Shown here one piece after another: positions 10,871 through 24,105 of a stretch of DNA of 64,000 nt. The stretch comes from Pachypanchax playfairii (taxonomy: Eukaryota > Chordata > Actinopteri > Cyprinodontiformes > Aplocheilidae): contig SSNP01000010.1 in NCBI GenBank assembly GCA_006937955.1, forward strand, positions 1,358,306 to 1,422,305, read 5' to 3'. The number at the start of each line of letters is the position of its first letter. Positions within the stretch are counted from its first letter, which is position 1. A program made the position numbers and the translations under genes. Under the pieces are notes generated by a model. It worked only from the letters and a program-made list of their open reading frames with translations. It searched no databases and was not told the origin of the DNA.

Positions 10871-12815
10871 GAACTTAATCAGTAAGATGTTGGACACCTT
10901 ATAATGTATTTTAAACATTTCCCCTTTTTAGTTTAGTGATATAGATATATATACATACACAAGGCGGACTGGTATTGTGCTGTTATTTTTGTTACATTTT
11001 TACTGTGTTGTCCTCCTGAAGGATGCAGAGTCCTCGTGTGTCCCAAATTGGTGAGATGCTGCTGAAACCTTGTCCAAGCTTTTGGTTCACTTCCCCATGT
11101 GTCCCTACCTGCTCATCTATCACGTCCGGACTCAGATGGCAACAACATTGGCAGTAAGCAGCCTGGAGTTCAGCATGTCAGCGCTTCTGTAGACCACATC
11201 CCCTGGCAATACTGTCCTGATGAATGATATTCAGCTGTCACTGAACGGACACTTAAAAAGACTTATGCACCAACTCTCTTGTAATTTTTTCCCTAAAAGT
11301 TGGTACAAGTTCATTGTAAAAAAAGGAACTTAAAAACTTCATAAAGCAGAAACAAAAACTGAGCAAAACAGTGTGAAAATTCAAGGTTGTCTTTTCTACT
11401 GTAAACTGTTAGTTGTAGGTGGCACAATCAACCAAAATCAAATTAATACAGAAAAATGGACTCACGGTTGAGTCAACAAAAACCACTAATGACTACGGAT
11501 TAAACCACAGGGATTACAGTATAGATTAAGAGGGGAGGAGGTGATCTGCAAGCCAGTCCAGTCACTACATTGCTGGAAACTGCACTTTTCATTTTGAACT
11601 GATGAAGCTCTTCTGATGAGAAGCACAATGTCAATAAAAAAACTCCAAAACAAAGTAAACATTAAAGCTAATTTTAACTCTTCATCAGTCATCTGCAACC
11701 TTTTTGTAAAACTGATAGAATTTCTGCTTTTAAACTGAATCTTTTTATGCTGCTTTGCAAGACTAGAGAAAGAGGAACTTGAGAAAGTAACAAAAGGACA
11801 AAAATATTTTTTTTGTCTGAAACTAACAAAACTACCAAATGCAAATGAAATGGGATTTCCATATAAAAAAGTAACAGAGCAGTTTAACCAACAAAGAACA
11901 ATAGAAAGGACTTAAACTGTACAGATTTTCATCAGACGTTACTTTGAAACAAAAAAAATCAGAAGATGTGATGTGCCCTGAAACTCTGAAGGAGAGGATA
12001 TGACTGTTAATTTCAGATTAAATTAAATTAAAATCTTTGTCTTGATAAGAGTCTTTTCCAAATTGGATGATTATTTCAGGCTCAGAGGGAAGGAGCAGGA
12101 TCCAGGAAGAAGAAGTGAAGAGGAGCAACAGTGGAGAGTGGGCAGGCAAGGTGGGTGTTAGAGGTGTGGGTGCCGTGAAGTGGATTCTCTTTGTGAGGTT
12201 GATGTGGCAACAGGACCGATGTTCTGCAAGGATCCAACTAGTTTCAATGGAGGATCTGTCTGGAGAGAAGCAGTAGGTAAATTTTTAAACAAGGTAACTC
12301 AAGGCAAAGTGAATGAATCATGAGAAATACATGAGAGTGCAGCCAAGTATCATCATTTAGACCTCATTAAGGCACAGGAGTGTGGCTTCAGTCCAGGTGA
12401 CTGCTGATGAGCTGCAGATGTGACTGGTTGAGACCCAGAGGAGCAGAGCATCAATCAAGAGGCAGCACAGTGACCTGAACAGAATCCCATTACTCCACCT
12501 GAGAAACAAAGGAAAGGTGGATAAAAAGAAAAACAAGAGACAGAGACTGTATCAAAGTGTTCTGACCAGCTCTGTCAGTTCTGTCTTGCAATCCTTCCTT
12601 ATGAGCAAAATATAAATGAAAATGGCCTCAAAAACTACTAAAACAGTTTAAATTCAATGACAAATGCTCAGTGCCATGAATGTGATTAAAATTATACTTC
12701 AAGGTTTGATGTTTGATTTTTGGAGTGGATAAGATAAATTGCAGTTTAAGAGTTTCAGCTGTAAAGTATGTACGTATACAAACTGTCTATGAGTCCGGTC
12801 TCAATGCTGAGTCAT
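10871..12815. other. Unassigned sequence
   Basis: No gene could be supported. The open frames at 11486-11698 (-) and 12067-12276 (+) show no domain or splice structure I recognise. Confidence 0.4.
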
Positions 12816-12819
12816 TTAA

Positions 12820-13472
12820 AGGTGCCTTGTCATGAAAATTTCATGACTTTGTGGTTATTTCTGAAGTAATCTGTAATCTGAAATATTTCATATCTAAAAC
12901 ACGTTTGGAAAAACTGATTTCCAGCCGTTCAAGCTCAGAGTAATCTGACTGCTTGGAAATTGACCTGGATTCAGGCTTGTACTCATTAATATTCATTATG
13001 CTAATTTGTTTGACTGTGACTGGCTAACAGCTAGCCTATGAGAGCATGGCTTCCTGTATTCTCCCCCGCTGCGCAACAGAGCTACTGTTTGATTAATATA
13101 ACTAATAACATACTGGATAACGCAAAATGTTACGGGAGACTTTTAAACGGGACCAGCAGAGATGGAACTTTAATTTTGAGACCAACACCCCTCAATATAT
13201 ATATATATATATATATAAGGTTGTCCATGCTGGAGCTGAGCCCCACACGGTCCCTAGTGGATTCCTGATGAGCTCCCAGTATGGACGACACAGTGGGATG
13301 TAGTTCTTTTTTTATTTTTCATTGTTGTTTCATTGTATTTTTCATTAACTGAATTGTATTTTTTAATGTGTTAAGCTACATTTGTATGAAGGGTGCTATA
13401 TAAATGATTGATTGATTGATTGATTGACTGACTGACTGACTGACTGACTGACTGACTGACTGACTGACTGAC

Positions 13473-13544
<72 letters not shown>

Positions 13545-13912
13545 CTGCAGCTGACCTCAACAGTAACTTTTTAGCAGTCACTCTCTTCAAAAAGGATTGA
13601 ACAAACACTTAAATTTCTGTTATAAGTTCTGGGAGTCTCTCCAAAAATAAACTGAACAGCTGAGCAAACTTTGCAGGCGTGGTTTCAACTGCACGAGCTG
13701 ATGAATACTAATAAACAAAATCACTGTGATGTCACAATGATAGGATAGGATATTTGAACTTAGCTGATAACTGTACCTGCCTTGTTCAGGTGAAAACAAC
13801 AGAAAGAGAAGTTGTTGTGCAAGTTTCACACCCAGTACAAAACCAAGAACACCCGTGGACCTAAAATATTCAACAAAACTCAGGAAAATGTCATTTTTTT
13901 GACAGGGCACCT
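12820..13912. mobile_element. TTAA-target MITE (Kolobok/piggyBac-like ends)
   Basis: Ends AGGTGCCTTGTCA and TGACAGGGCACCT are inverted repeats with one mismatch, and each is flanked by TTAA (12816-12819 and 13913-13916). The TTAA target with AGG-type ends fits Kolobok or piggyBac families. It is non-coding, about 1.1 kb, and contains an (AT)n stretch near 13195 and a large tetranucleotide array. Confidence 0.8.
13405..13544. repeat. (TGAT)n/(TGAC)n microsatellite
   Basis: A compound tetranucleotide array: TGAT, then TGAC, then TGAT units, about 140 bases. It is preceded by GGGTGCTATATAAATGATTG, a LINE/SINE tail-like junction. The antisense INQS/VSQS-repeat open frame at 13396-13608 is a by-product. 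Confidence 0.95.
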
Positions 13913-14250
13913 TTAAGATTATGAGATGAAGTAGTGCTGCCTAGAAACACGTGTTTAGTTGCTATCAACTCTCTGACTGGATAAATACAGAAATGATGAA
14001 CTGAAAAGGTTCTGAGATAAAAGTAACTTCAATGTTCTGCTGCAGCTTTACAGAAAAAAGGACAGAAACAAGTGATGACAGTGGAGAGGAGGAGCTGCTG
14101 TATAACTTAGCAAATACTTTCCTTGTACTCTTCAGTTTGTCCTTTTTTAAATAAAACTGTTCAAATAAATGCAGCAGGTGTCAAAAACACATTTGCTTCT
14201 TCTTACATCCTGCATAAATACATCTTTGTACTCTTGTTCAGGAAGTCTTA

Positions 14251-14935
14251 TGGTGCGTTCACACCGGCCCAACCATCAACTTCATAAGCGGCAAGTTTAT
14301 ATGTAAAGTCAATGGTGGACGGGCGTCAGACAGACGTCAACGGCTCTGCGGCGCTTTGTGAGCGTTATGAGCGGCAACTTTTCAAGCTTTTCTAGCGTTT
14401 CAGGCGTTGACGCTTGAAAAGCTTGAAAAGCTTGAAAAGCTCAAAGTTCAGCTAGCTTAACTTTTGACGTTCATAACGCTCTTGAAGCGGCATGTCAGCC
14501 AATCAGAGCGTCTCATCGTAGTGAAGTAAGATGTCACAGCACGTAGCCGGAAAGAAGCGGGATCAGCCAAAATGGAAGATAAATTAACCTCATCCAAACG
14601 TAGCTCCTGGAGCAAATGGTTAAACTCACCAAACTCAGAACGCATCTGAAGAATGGGGTGTATCCACAAACGGCGCTGATGCACCCGACGTCGACGTTGT
14701 CTAGATCTATGAAGTAAATAAATCCAAGCCACTGTCTCAATATGATCCGCCATAGCTTCGAACATCCGATAACAAAGGAAGCCCCGCCTTCGCGCTCTTT
14801 TTCGGTCAGGCTTTACGAGCTTTAACGCCTATGCGCTCTGACTGGCAGGCGTTATGAGCTTCAACTTCAAACGTCAAATTTGGAGCGTTATCAGCGTTGC
14901 TTGACGTTGACAAAGTGGCCGGTGTGAACGCACCA
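14251..14935. mobile_element. PIF/Harbinger non-autonomous element
   Basis: The element is bounded by 19-bp perfect inverted repeats (TGGTGCGTTCACACCGGCC) and flanked by TTA on both sides (14248-14250, 14936-14938), the Harbinger target type. It carries a piece of Harbinger nuclease coding sequence on the minus strand and a short array of the 10-mer GCTTGAAAAG near 14410-14440. Confidence 0.88.
14457..14765 (-). pseudogene. Harbinger transposase N-terminal remnant
   Basis: The frame contains RRLWIHPILQMRSEFGEFNH followed by LLQELRLDE, matching the start of HARBI1-type nucleases, where a W-HP motif precedes a GEF-LLQELR-D motif. It then runs into the terminal part of the element with no catalytic DDE region. 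The element is therefore an internally deleted derivative that keeps the 5' end of its parent's gene. Confidence 0.7.
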
Positions 14936-14938
14936 TTA

Positions 14939-17105
14939 TGCTATGTTCAGCAGTTTCATCCCCTATAAAATACAGCTTTAAGTAATCTTATGAATCAATT
15001 TCCAATAATGTCATTGGGAACTGAGCTCTCTGGGTTTTGGAGTAATTAGGCAGTGACTCATCATCTCTCCCAGTTGTTGCTGAGTTGACTTAAGTTGGCT
15101 TTTCACTAGAATACATTGTTATCCAGTTAATGGTATAATCTACAGCTATCTTCCTCAGCTGAGCCAAGGACAGTGTGAAAGACTATAATTGCACACCTCC
15201 TCCAGCTCAGACTTTTTTGTGCGTGGTCTGATTTAACACCCTTTTTGTTGGAGATTCAACCTTCCTCTAGGAAACTTTCTCTGAACCGCAGTAATTTATT
15301 TGTGTGTGTGTGTCCTCGAGCAGCCAGACCGAACTGAAACAAAGTGAATGCTTGTTTACCTTTGAATAAAACTCGATGTGTCACCACACTGTCTGATTTT
15401 ATCTGACATTGTCAGGCTCAGAGCTTTGACTTTTATGTAACTATAGCGGTCCACTCTTTTATTTCTGTTTCTGCTGTCCTAATTTTCAATGTCCTGGGGT
15501 TTAAAAACAATTTAAAAAATTGTCAGTGCAACAATAAAGACAAAGCAAACAGATTTAAATAATGTCCTTGTAATGCAAAACTCCCCAAATATTTTAGTTC
15601 TCCAACCTTTGGTCTCTGTGTCAGATCAAAGGCGGGCGACTATATCCAAATGTCACATTTTAGACTTAAAAGAAAAAAATAAATGTGGATGTGGGTTTGT
15701 TATCTATTGGCTACTTTATTTCAAGCCCCACCAGGTCTATGATTTATGAATATTATAACTTTTTCTTTTGGAAACCAGAAGTACAAGACCACTACAAGTT
15801 TATAAAATGATTTTAAAGTAAATTTGACATCTAAATTTGCTACGAAATCTTCTTTACCACCTTTAATATGCTGTAAGGTCCAGGTACAAGAACTGGACAG
15901 AAAATAATTTTAAAAAAGCAAAAGTCTAAAGAAAATCTTTAAAAGACCTTCAGAAAACTACATGATTGACGACTTTAAAGATCTGACTGCTTGGAAACAA
16001 AAATATGTAGGTGTTTGGGATTGATGGTGCAAGTTAGAACTCTCCTGTGCAAAATGTTCTAACATCTTTTAGACGTTTAAACTCATAATAGTTTAATAAT
16101 GTAATATATTATATATGTAAGAAATTAATGAGTTATTACATCCTCTATTTACAAGATGAAAATATTTGTAAAACGTGCTATTCTCCACCTCCTTCATTGT
16201 TCTTACACATTTCTTTCCCAAACGCAGCCTAATAATTTTCAGCAAACACCAGATTGACTTTGTAATCAAATGACAAACCAATTACCCCAATTTGTGATTC
16301 ATATACAAATTTCAGATAAATTCTGTTTACTATTAATGTGTTTCTCCCTGATTTGAAAAAAACATAAACAAAAAGACCCCGCAGCAGTGGGATTATTCCC
16401 ACACCAATCTATTTGTATGCAGGTGCTGACGGTGCACACTGGTCTGGCTCTGGTCCATGTGTAATACAATTGGTATTGATCAGCAGCACTGACAGGGCAA
16501 GACAAATTAAGTCCAGACCTCCCCTGAAGGCAAAGACTGTCAGGATGTCAGGTTTTTCCATTATATTTGGCAGATCTTCAGCTCGTGCTCGGTATATGGA
16601 CAGCCTGTCATAACTTCCTGTTGATTGTCACTGATCCAGCTTATTAGGCAGTAACAGGAGCAGAGAGCAGAGCTGAGACATGAACTCAACTGTCTGTCTG
16701 CTTTGCAGGAGATCCCCAGTGGGGTGCAGCTGTAGAAGTGCACAGTTGGATGTTTGCATGTTAAAACACTGAACAAGGTGCCAGTGTCTGGATGGAAAAA
16801 AGGCTCAAATAATGTGCAACATGAATCTTCGTTTCAGACTTGGCTTATAATCCATTATAAATTAAAAGTTAGAAAGTTTTGTGAATAGTCTGATGAAAGG
16901 ATCATTTATGATGTCACAGATTTTGTCTACCTTCTGTAGTTTTTGAAAATGTTTTGTTCTTGTTCATTTAGCCTCCAACTTTTGTTTAGTTTCACTTCTT
17001 TTTTTAGTTTTCATCAAATCAATCTTCAGTAACTGCACCATATAAATCTTTTTCAGCCTCCTTTTGTTCTCTAGTTTGTAATTTAGTTTGTGGCGTATTT
17101 CTTAA
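14939..17105. other. Unassigned sequence
   Basis: AT-rich with no supported gene. Around 16540-16480 the minus strand encodes GLDLICLALSVLLINTN, a hydrophobic stretch that could be a stray membrane exon; no splice sites clearly support it. Confidence 0.35.
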
Positions 17106-17120
17106 CTTTACACTATTACA

Positions 17121-17152
17121 TTTTCTCTCTCTCTCTCTCTGTGTGTGTGTAA
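17121..17152. repeat. (TC)n(TG)n microsatellite
   Basis: TCTCTCTCTC followed directly by GTGTGTGTGT. Confidence 0.9.
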
Positions 17153-17439
17153 ACATTTTCTGTGGGCCTCTTGCTTGTCTTCTGCTTCCCTTTGTTTGCT
17201 AGGGTGCCTGGAATTATGGGTTGTCGGTTGAATTCTGTTTTTAGTTTTGTGAGTGATGAGTTCTCCCTGTCTTGTGAATGCAAAGCTGTCATCAATACAA
17301 CCTTCCAAATATAAATAAATCAATAAAACAGGTGGAAACAGGAAGATGTCCTACCAAAAGTACTACTAATAATAATAGGCTTAAAGGCTTTTTCACTTGA
17401 TATCATCCAGATGTATTTATTAAGAACCCCCTGCAGAAT

Positions 17440-18620
17440 CACTACCTTAATGTAATGGAGGAGTTTGAGTACCCATATGATCCTGGGGGCTATGATGCCT
17501 GGAGCATAAGCCTCTGGTAGGGGCTCCCACATTCGGTGAGTGCCTGGTGGTCAAGTCCTGGCTTCTGGGGCTCAGCCAGGCTCAGCTGAAAAGACTACAG
17601 GGAAGCCACCTCCACATGGACTCATTGCCTATGTGGAGGATGATCAAGGTTGGGTATAGAGAGAGCCAGGTGGCAGGAAAAGGTGAGTGCCTAGGCATGC
17701 AGCTCCTCTGTGGCATAAACTGGCTTTCAGAACACGGTACATCACCTCACTGTTGGGAAAGGAGCCAGAGGTGGGAGGTTGAGAGGTATCAATTCAATAT
17801 AGTTTGACTCACCTCTACTTTACAGCTTATGCTCTGGAACCCAACTTATGGAGAAGGGCTGAACTCTGTCCTACTCTGGAATGGCCCAGGGGTTGAGGCA
17901 TTGGGCAGGTGTGCGGGTACTCACAAGTCCTTGGCTGAGCACCTCAGTTTGGATGATTGTTTGTGCATATGCACCAAACAGCAGTTCAGGTTACCCGGTC
18001 TTCTTAGAGTCTTTGGATGGTATACTAGAAGGCGTAACATCTAGGGGTTCTGTCATTCTTCTGGGGGACTTCAATCCCATGTGGACAGTGACAGATGTAC
18101 CTGGAGGGGAGTTATTGGAAGACCAGCCAGGACTTCTGTACTAGGCATGGTTTGTATGAACACCATGTTTGAATGTAGAGCTATCTGTAAGTGTTCCTGG
18201 TACCTGGTTACTTTGGGCCAAAGACCTATGATCAATCTTGTAATCGTATCATCAGACCTAAGGACCTATGTTTTGGACACTTGGGTAAAGAGAGGGGCAT
18301 AATTGACTGGATGCCGGATAGACCAGGTAAACCCAAACAAATGGTAATGATGAACTGGCCCCTGCCTGGAAAACCTTCAATTCACACCTCTAGGAGAGTC
18401 GTTCCTGCATATTCCAGGAGGCTCGGGACATTGAATATGAGTGAGCTATTATCGAAGCCTTCATTGTAGATGTGGATCTCAGGGGTTGTGGCCAGAAACT
18501 CATGGTTGTCTGTCACGGTGACAACTGGAAGATGTATTGGTGGGCTCCAGTGAGGATGGAGGTTATTAAGCTGAAGAAGGAAGCCTTTGGAGTTTGGCTG
18601 TTTCAGAAGAGCATCATTTT
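17440..18620 (+). mobile_element. LINE 5' part with APE-type endonuclease relic
   Basis: Pieces in several frames line up in order with the endonuclease of a fish LINE: EVERYQFNIV near 17780, then NSSSGYPVFLESLDGILEG and VILLGDFNP (17960-18090), then TWRGVIGR, NTMFE, TLGQRPMINLVIVSSDLR and VLDTWVKRG (18090-18300), and IKLKKEAFGVWL near 18570. GDFN is the conserved endonuclease motif. At least four frameshifts and several stops separate them. This is probably the same family whose 3' end lies at 2779-2955, but the two copies are separate. Confidence 0.7.
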
Positions 18621-18624
18621 GGGT

Positions 18625-19475
18625 GTGAAATGAAGAATTTTGCTCTCAGATATAGAACATGTGCTCATAACATATAATTTATAAAGAAATATTATCTCAT
18701 CAGAAAGACACAGAGCATCAGAGGAATAGTTAATGATGCAGAGAACAGAAGGAAAAAACATAAGGAGAAAGTATCACAAAGAGAAGGACCATAGCTTTAG
18801 GTCACACAGTGGATTTTAGGCAGGCAGGTGGAGCTGTCAGGCTTTCCATATATGGGAGTTTATTACATAGCTGCTGGTAGATACTGGATTAAATTAAGTT
18901 GCCAACTGCAGTTATAAAAATGGAGGATTTCTCCAGGCTGTTTTGACACAATGTTCATTCAAATAGCACGAGGACATGAACATTGTTACACAAATCGATA
19001 GCTGTGGGCAGACGACCAGAGTGCAAAATGTTGTGAAGTAACAGCTAAGGTGTTTATATGGTTGCTTTTATAGTATCACAGCTGTTTCTGTTTCAAAATA
19101 CGACTCTAAGGTACAGCACAGGACATGATTTCACTCCCTCACTGCAGATTTACACAGACAAAATGTTGCATATAGATTTTATGATGACATTAGCATGCAC
19201 TGAGAGGGAATGTTCCGTGGTTGCAGTGTCCATTCACATAAAAATTCTTATTACATTTGGGTGTAAAATATTTTCTGCACCTTTTCAACCAAAGCATCCA
19301 GTTTGCAACACGCCAGTGATCTCAGCAGCATCACATGTTATGACTAAGCTCAGTGCTTTGTGCTTGTTCTTTATTTGAACCTGAGATGAAATGAGATGCT
19401 GGAACAACAGTGGAGAAAAAAAATATCTAATGCACTAATATAACAACGTGAGGTCTCAATAAAATCCTCAATCCC
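18625..19475. other. Unassigned sequence
   Basis: Nothing recognisable. The 106-codon frame at 19058-19378 has no supporting features. Confidence 0.4.
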
Positions 19476-19479
19476 AAAA

Positions 19480-19910
19480 GGGGGGACTGGCATGATTTGA
19501 GGTTATTTTGCAGTCGTGCACCTTAGTCATCTTGTCGACCATCAACTCCTTTGAATACCAAAGTGTTCCAGAGTTAAATGTGTAGCCATCTGTCAGAAAG
19601 CTAAAGCTTGGCTGAAACTTGGTCATGAAATGAGACAATAATCTCAAATACAAATGTAAAAAAGAATCAAGACACAAGATACAAGGATCCAGTTAAAGTC
19701 AGGACCTGAACGTGATTGAAATGCTGTGGAGGGACCTGCAGAGAGCGGCACAGAAACAAATGCCTGTAAACCTCAATTAACTGAAGCAGCGCTGTAAAGA
19801 AGAGCGGGATGAAATTCTTCACAGCAATATGAGACACTGATAAAGTTATCTCTGCTGTAGGAATTCCTACAAGCTGTTTGATCACAAGCTGGACTTAGTT
19901 CTTCACACAG
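19480..19910 (+). mobile_element. Tc1-like transposase relic
   Basis: The plus strand reads SQDLNVIEMLWRDLQRA near 19690, corresponding to the SPDLNPIE-LWRDLKRA block that carries the catalytic glutamate of Tc1 transposases, then LKQRCKEER and further C-terminal fragments. Stops and frameshifts interrupt it. The upstream half is hardly recognisable. Confidence 0.65.
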
Positions 19911-20673
19911 TTTTTCTATGCTGGCTTTGTTTCTGTCTAATAAAATTTAACATGATGGAAACTGTTTATTTGTTTCTGTTCACTTAAAGTCTTGGTCACA
20001 ATGACCCATACTAATGCTTGGGAACACACTAATAATGGTTTTTAGACTGTTTCCTACTTGCTCCTTAATGCAGCCCTGTAAGAATCTAATGTTCATGGCC
20101 CGTTCAGAAGTTCGTGGTGAACCGTGTCCATGATCTGCTTCAAAATTTTCCACGAATGCCACATCCAAACCCTCTGTGTAGTAATGCCGGCGTAATGCTT
20201 TCCACCATGATTGAGAATAATTTACTTTTTATTTACTTTATTATTTTCATCTAAAACTGTAAAAAACTGCATGTTTTCACGAGGATATAAATAGACTGTG
20301 ACAAAAAGGTGCTGTTTCCAGAAAATTACACTTGCTTCTTATTTTTCATGATGCTTTGAGCACCAAAGGCGTTACAGTCCATTTCAACTCATGGTCCAGC
20401 TCATGCAACTGCATCTGCTTCTAGGAGATACTTTGCATTGTCATCTTGAAAATTTGAAGATTTTCCACAAAGGTTGAGTTTTTGAGATACTGGACCTCCA
20501 CCACGTACAGTATATTTCCTAACAAGATGTGCCGACAGCCAGAGGACCTTCACAACAACAGCGGGCATTTGCCATGAGTGACACATGAGCGGGCTGTTTG
20601 CTCATCTTACAACAAAAATATTTGTAACGTCGTCATTGGTAGACCGGAGTGTGTTGTCTTCTTTGAGGTTTAA

Positions 20674-21127
20674 AGAGGCCCTTCCATTTAAAACGGTTTT
20701 TCAGAGGTTTCTGTTGAATATTTTAGCTCCACATGTGTTCTTACCTTCATAGTGGGTGAAAACAGGACAACAACTTCTCTTTCAGTTTTAATCTCTCAAA
20801 CTACGCAGGTGGCGATAACACCCGAGTTCGAACGGCCTGTATCTGTTTCCTCACAACTCCTTTGTTCGTTAGTATTCAGCAGCTCCCGCAGTTGAAACCA
20901 CACATAGCATGCTGCTGGCTAAAAGCTGTTAGCATAAGACGTAGCAAATCAGAAGACAAGACGTCTGACGTTGCCATGCGCAGCGGGGCAGGAAACAGTA
21001 TACCTTGCTCTGATAGGCTAGTTTTTTAGCCAATCTGAGTTCAGCAAATTCGAATAATAAATATGAATGAGCTGCTGACAAAGCAGTCGAAGCAGCCTGA
21101 CGGAAGGAGCCGGAACCACCCGAATTT

Positions 21128-21170
<43 letters not shown>

Positions 21171-21888
21171 GTCATTTAGCAGACGCTTTTATCCAAAGCG
21201 ACTTACATTGAGAGAACATACAAGCAAGAAATCAAAGAGAAGGAAACAATATAAGGAGGCGGACTGTTTGGAGTCCAGTTTAATTCCGACGCTGATACAT
21301 CAAGTGTATCAATTTTTTTATTATTTTTATTTTTTTGTAGAGATAAACTCCCAAATCGCTATCATAAATCATAAATCAATTCCTCATTAAGACTGAAAGT
21401 GTTCTTTAAAGAGGTGAGTCTTAAGTCTGCTCTTAAAAGTAGCTGCCGACTCTGAGGATCGGACCGAGTTTGGTAGGTCATTCCACCATCGGGGGACAAC
21501 AGAGGAGAAGAGTTTGGAACATGATCTCATGCCACGTTGTGGTGGAAGCGCTAGGCGTCTTTCAGCGGCTGAGCGTAGCTGACGCGTGGGAATGTAGCTT
21601 TGGATGAAGGAGTGAAGGTAAGTAGGAGCTGTGTGTGTTAGAGTCTGGTAAGCCAGAAGCAGAGCTTTGTATTTGATGCGTGCTGCAACTGGAAGCCAGT
21701 GCAGAGAAATGAGCAGCGGAGTGACATGAGCCCTCTTGGGCTGGTTGAAGACCAGACGTGCTGCTGACAGATTGAAGGGTCTGTTAATCAGTGTTTCCTG
21801 ACAATATTTAGATATAAAATGTTTCATATTACTGGTTAATACTTAAGAAATAACCACAAAGTCCTGAAATTTGTATGAAATGGCCTCT
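20674..21888. mobile_element. TTAA-target MITE interrupted by an L2-like LINE
   Basis: Ends AGAGGCC and GGCCTCT are inverted and flanked by TTAA (20670-20673 and 21889-21892). The MITE itself is about 580 bp. Related pieces lie at 28365-28448 (right end) and 29770-30200 (left and middle), the latter in the last intron of the intact WxxW gene. A LINE 3' end (21129-21766) is inserted in it. The uninterrupted copy near 30140 shows the empty site GAATTTTAATGCAAAGAG. Confidence 0.75.
21129..21766 (-). mobile_element. L2-like LINE 3' end, 5'-truncated
   Basis: The minus-strand frame 21387-21766 encodes a LINE C-terminus containing LLISLHWLPVAARIKYKALL and RWWNDLPNSVRSSESAATFK. It is followed by the 3' tail CGCTTTGGATAAAAGCGTC (read on minus) and a (GTA)n terminal repeat, seen as (TAC)n at 21129-21168. 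It is nearly identical to the 3' end of the long copy at 36796-39885. About eight bases of the host MITE seem lost at the insertion site. Confidence 0.85.
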
Positions 21889-22339
21889 TTAAATAAACAG
21901 ACGAGGCCTGTAAACTCCGCTTGTAGCTTTTATTATGAGCATGTCGGCCCCGTGGCAATATGGGAAACTGAACTTTCTGAACTACCTACATAACATCTCA
22001 TCTTTCTCCCTATAAAAATGAAATTTACCAGCTTGGAAATGACCTTCCTGATGAGCATTTTAATTTCTGCTCTAAAGAACTCTTATACTTGGAACATACA
22101 ATGAATAAGCTGTTCTCTAAGCTTCTAAATAAAATAAAAAAAAACATTTGCACATATTTTAACAGCTTTTTTTTTCATACCACTCCTTATAGTGGAGCGA
22201 CTTACGACAATTTACAGTCCATAACAGCTCTCAATAAGTCTCTTAGGTGGCTGAACATGTCTCTTGGGTCTCGACAGTCTTTTCACCTGTGGGGATTTTG
22301 TTATATAAAGTCTCTCAGCAGCAGGAGACGCAGGCCCTA

Positions 22340-22745
22340 GTGTCAGATCACAGTCAATGTTTTCTGTAGGGTTGCCAACTCCCTGAAAAAAAAATAAAGG
22401 ACACCTCGATGGCGGGGCCGGCCAGCCTGATTGACTACAAAATTCCTGGTGTGTTGAATTTTTTGTAGCCCTTTTTGAGTCTCTCGTCTCTCCAGACACG
22501 GCTGGATTTTTGATACAAACCACTGCAAGATTTGTTTCAAAAGTCCCACCTGTAGAAGAAGAGTTGAGTGTGTGTATAAAGAGAGTTGAGCATGAGCAGC
22601 AGCAGCTTCGCAGAGTTGTGTTCACTGACATGTACTTGTAGTGGGAAAATTAACTCGTGGAAATATCATTTTAAGCACTTGTCATTTCTTTTTTACAATT
22701 TAAAATTCAGAGCAAGTTTGTGAGAAAATTTACCGTAGGAGACAC
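22340..22745 (-). repeat. Dispersed repeat, inverted relative of 60027-60297
   Basis: The segment 22480-22745, read on the minus strand, matches 60027-60297 on the plus strand (shared blocks TTTTCTCACAAACTTGCTCTG, shortened here, and AACAAATCTTGCAGTGGTTTG). The neighbouring 22360-22450 part with GGGTTGCCAACTCCCTGAAA is another common fish repeat. The 139-codon antisense frame over it has no known domain. Confidence 0.5.
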
Positions 22746-22749
22746 AAAA

Positions 22750-24060
22750 GCATTGAGTGTACTCCTGGGGAAAGCACAGGAATCAGGACATGAAAGACAA
22801 AGAAGAAAACAATCTTAATGTAAGCACGAGAGAGAACAGGATCTGGCTAGCCGCTAGATTGTTACCAGTCAGGAGAAGACAGAGGCGTTGAATGAACGTC
22901 CGACAGCTCATGAAGAAACTCTTCTCCAGCCGCGCAGCAGCTAAACGAGGAACTGGTGTAACCGATCAGCAGCCGGCCCCCAACCAAAGATCTTCTTCCT
23001 GGGAAGATGACTCACTCTGTACCGAAGCAAAACAGTCGCTTTTAAGCGAAAATGACGCCAACTGCGGGTCTTTTCTCATACCAAGAGATTGTCTCAGCAT
23101 TTTCCACTTCTCATACACAGAACTGATGTTTATTACGATCCGATATGAGTTTCACCCATTTTGTCGTGCTGGAAAAAACTTTTCTTGGTGGGGGTTTGGG
23201 CTGGAGTGTTGCTGGTACTTGAAGCAGCTCTCTTTTTGTTCTCTGTAGACTATGCTTCAAATGCTACCTCTGGCTCTGCAGCTTTTGCTAGAGTTAGCAA
23301 GCGCTACGCTTGAGCATGAACGCGTATAACTTCATCACGCATTAGGATGCCTCTGGAAAGCACAGAGTCTGTTCAACCTGATCAAACTCTATTAATAACT
23401 AATAAAGTACATGCATATAGAGGCAACTATAAGGTGAAAATGCCTGGGCTCTTTCTAGTGACCAGGACATTGTTGGAGCATGTATAAGGAAAACATTGTA
23501 CAGTTCTATAAATTTATTTGTGGTTTATAGTTCTGCTTTATAATCCCTTTAAGTCACTTTTTTACTTTGTTCAGTTTTTTAGCTCAAGATCTTCATTTTA
23601 AGTATGGATGTTTCAGTCCACTCTTGAATATTTTTATTCCCTCTCAGAAGACAAAATTAATCCTCTGAATCTTTTCCACAGAGGCTACCCAAAGGGGGGT
23701 AATTTCTTTTCCTTTTTTTGTTTTTAAGTCTTATGTTCCATAATCCCTTCCACTAAATGCAGAAGATTACAGATACCAAGTATCTTATTTACATGGTATT
23801 TGCCCTACATTTCTCCTGCTCCTTCCAGTTTCACACGAGATGTCATTCCCTCATCATGAAGCCAAGAATCAGTTGGTTGCATGTCTGTCACATAATTGTT
23901 TTTATTGATTGTTTAATCCTCACCACAAATTAAACCTTTGTTTACAAGATGGGAATGATTAAACCAGACCAAGAAAATGAATATTTGCTGAGGGAAGAAT
24001 TTACATTTACATAAGATGCAGTATTAATGTGGAATAAAATGATTCCCAAAGCAGACACAA
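22750..24060. other. Unassigned sequence with one 118-codon frame
   Basis: The frame 22892-23248 (+) begins MNVRQLMKKLFSSRAAAKRG and includes an acidic/serine stretch. I do not recognise it and see no splice or promoter context. It could be transposon-derived. Confidence 0.3.
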
Positions 24061-24105
24061 GTTTTTAAAACCACTAACTGTCATTTTTCTGTTTATATTT
24101 ACCAG

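Noticed and set aside
13396..13608. Frame with repeated INQS/VSQS
   Set aside because: Translation of the TGAT/TGAC microsatellite.
22212..22631. 139-codon minus frame with serine/cysteine-rich start
   Set aside because: It crosses two different dispersed repeats, one of which recurs at 60027-60297 without keeping the frame.
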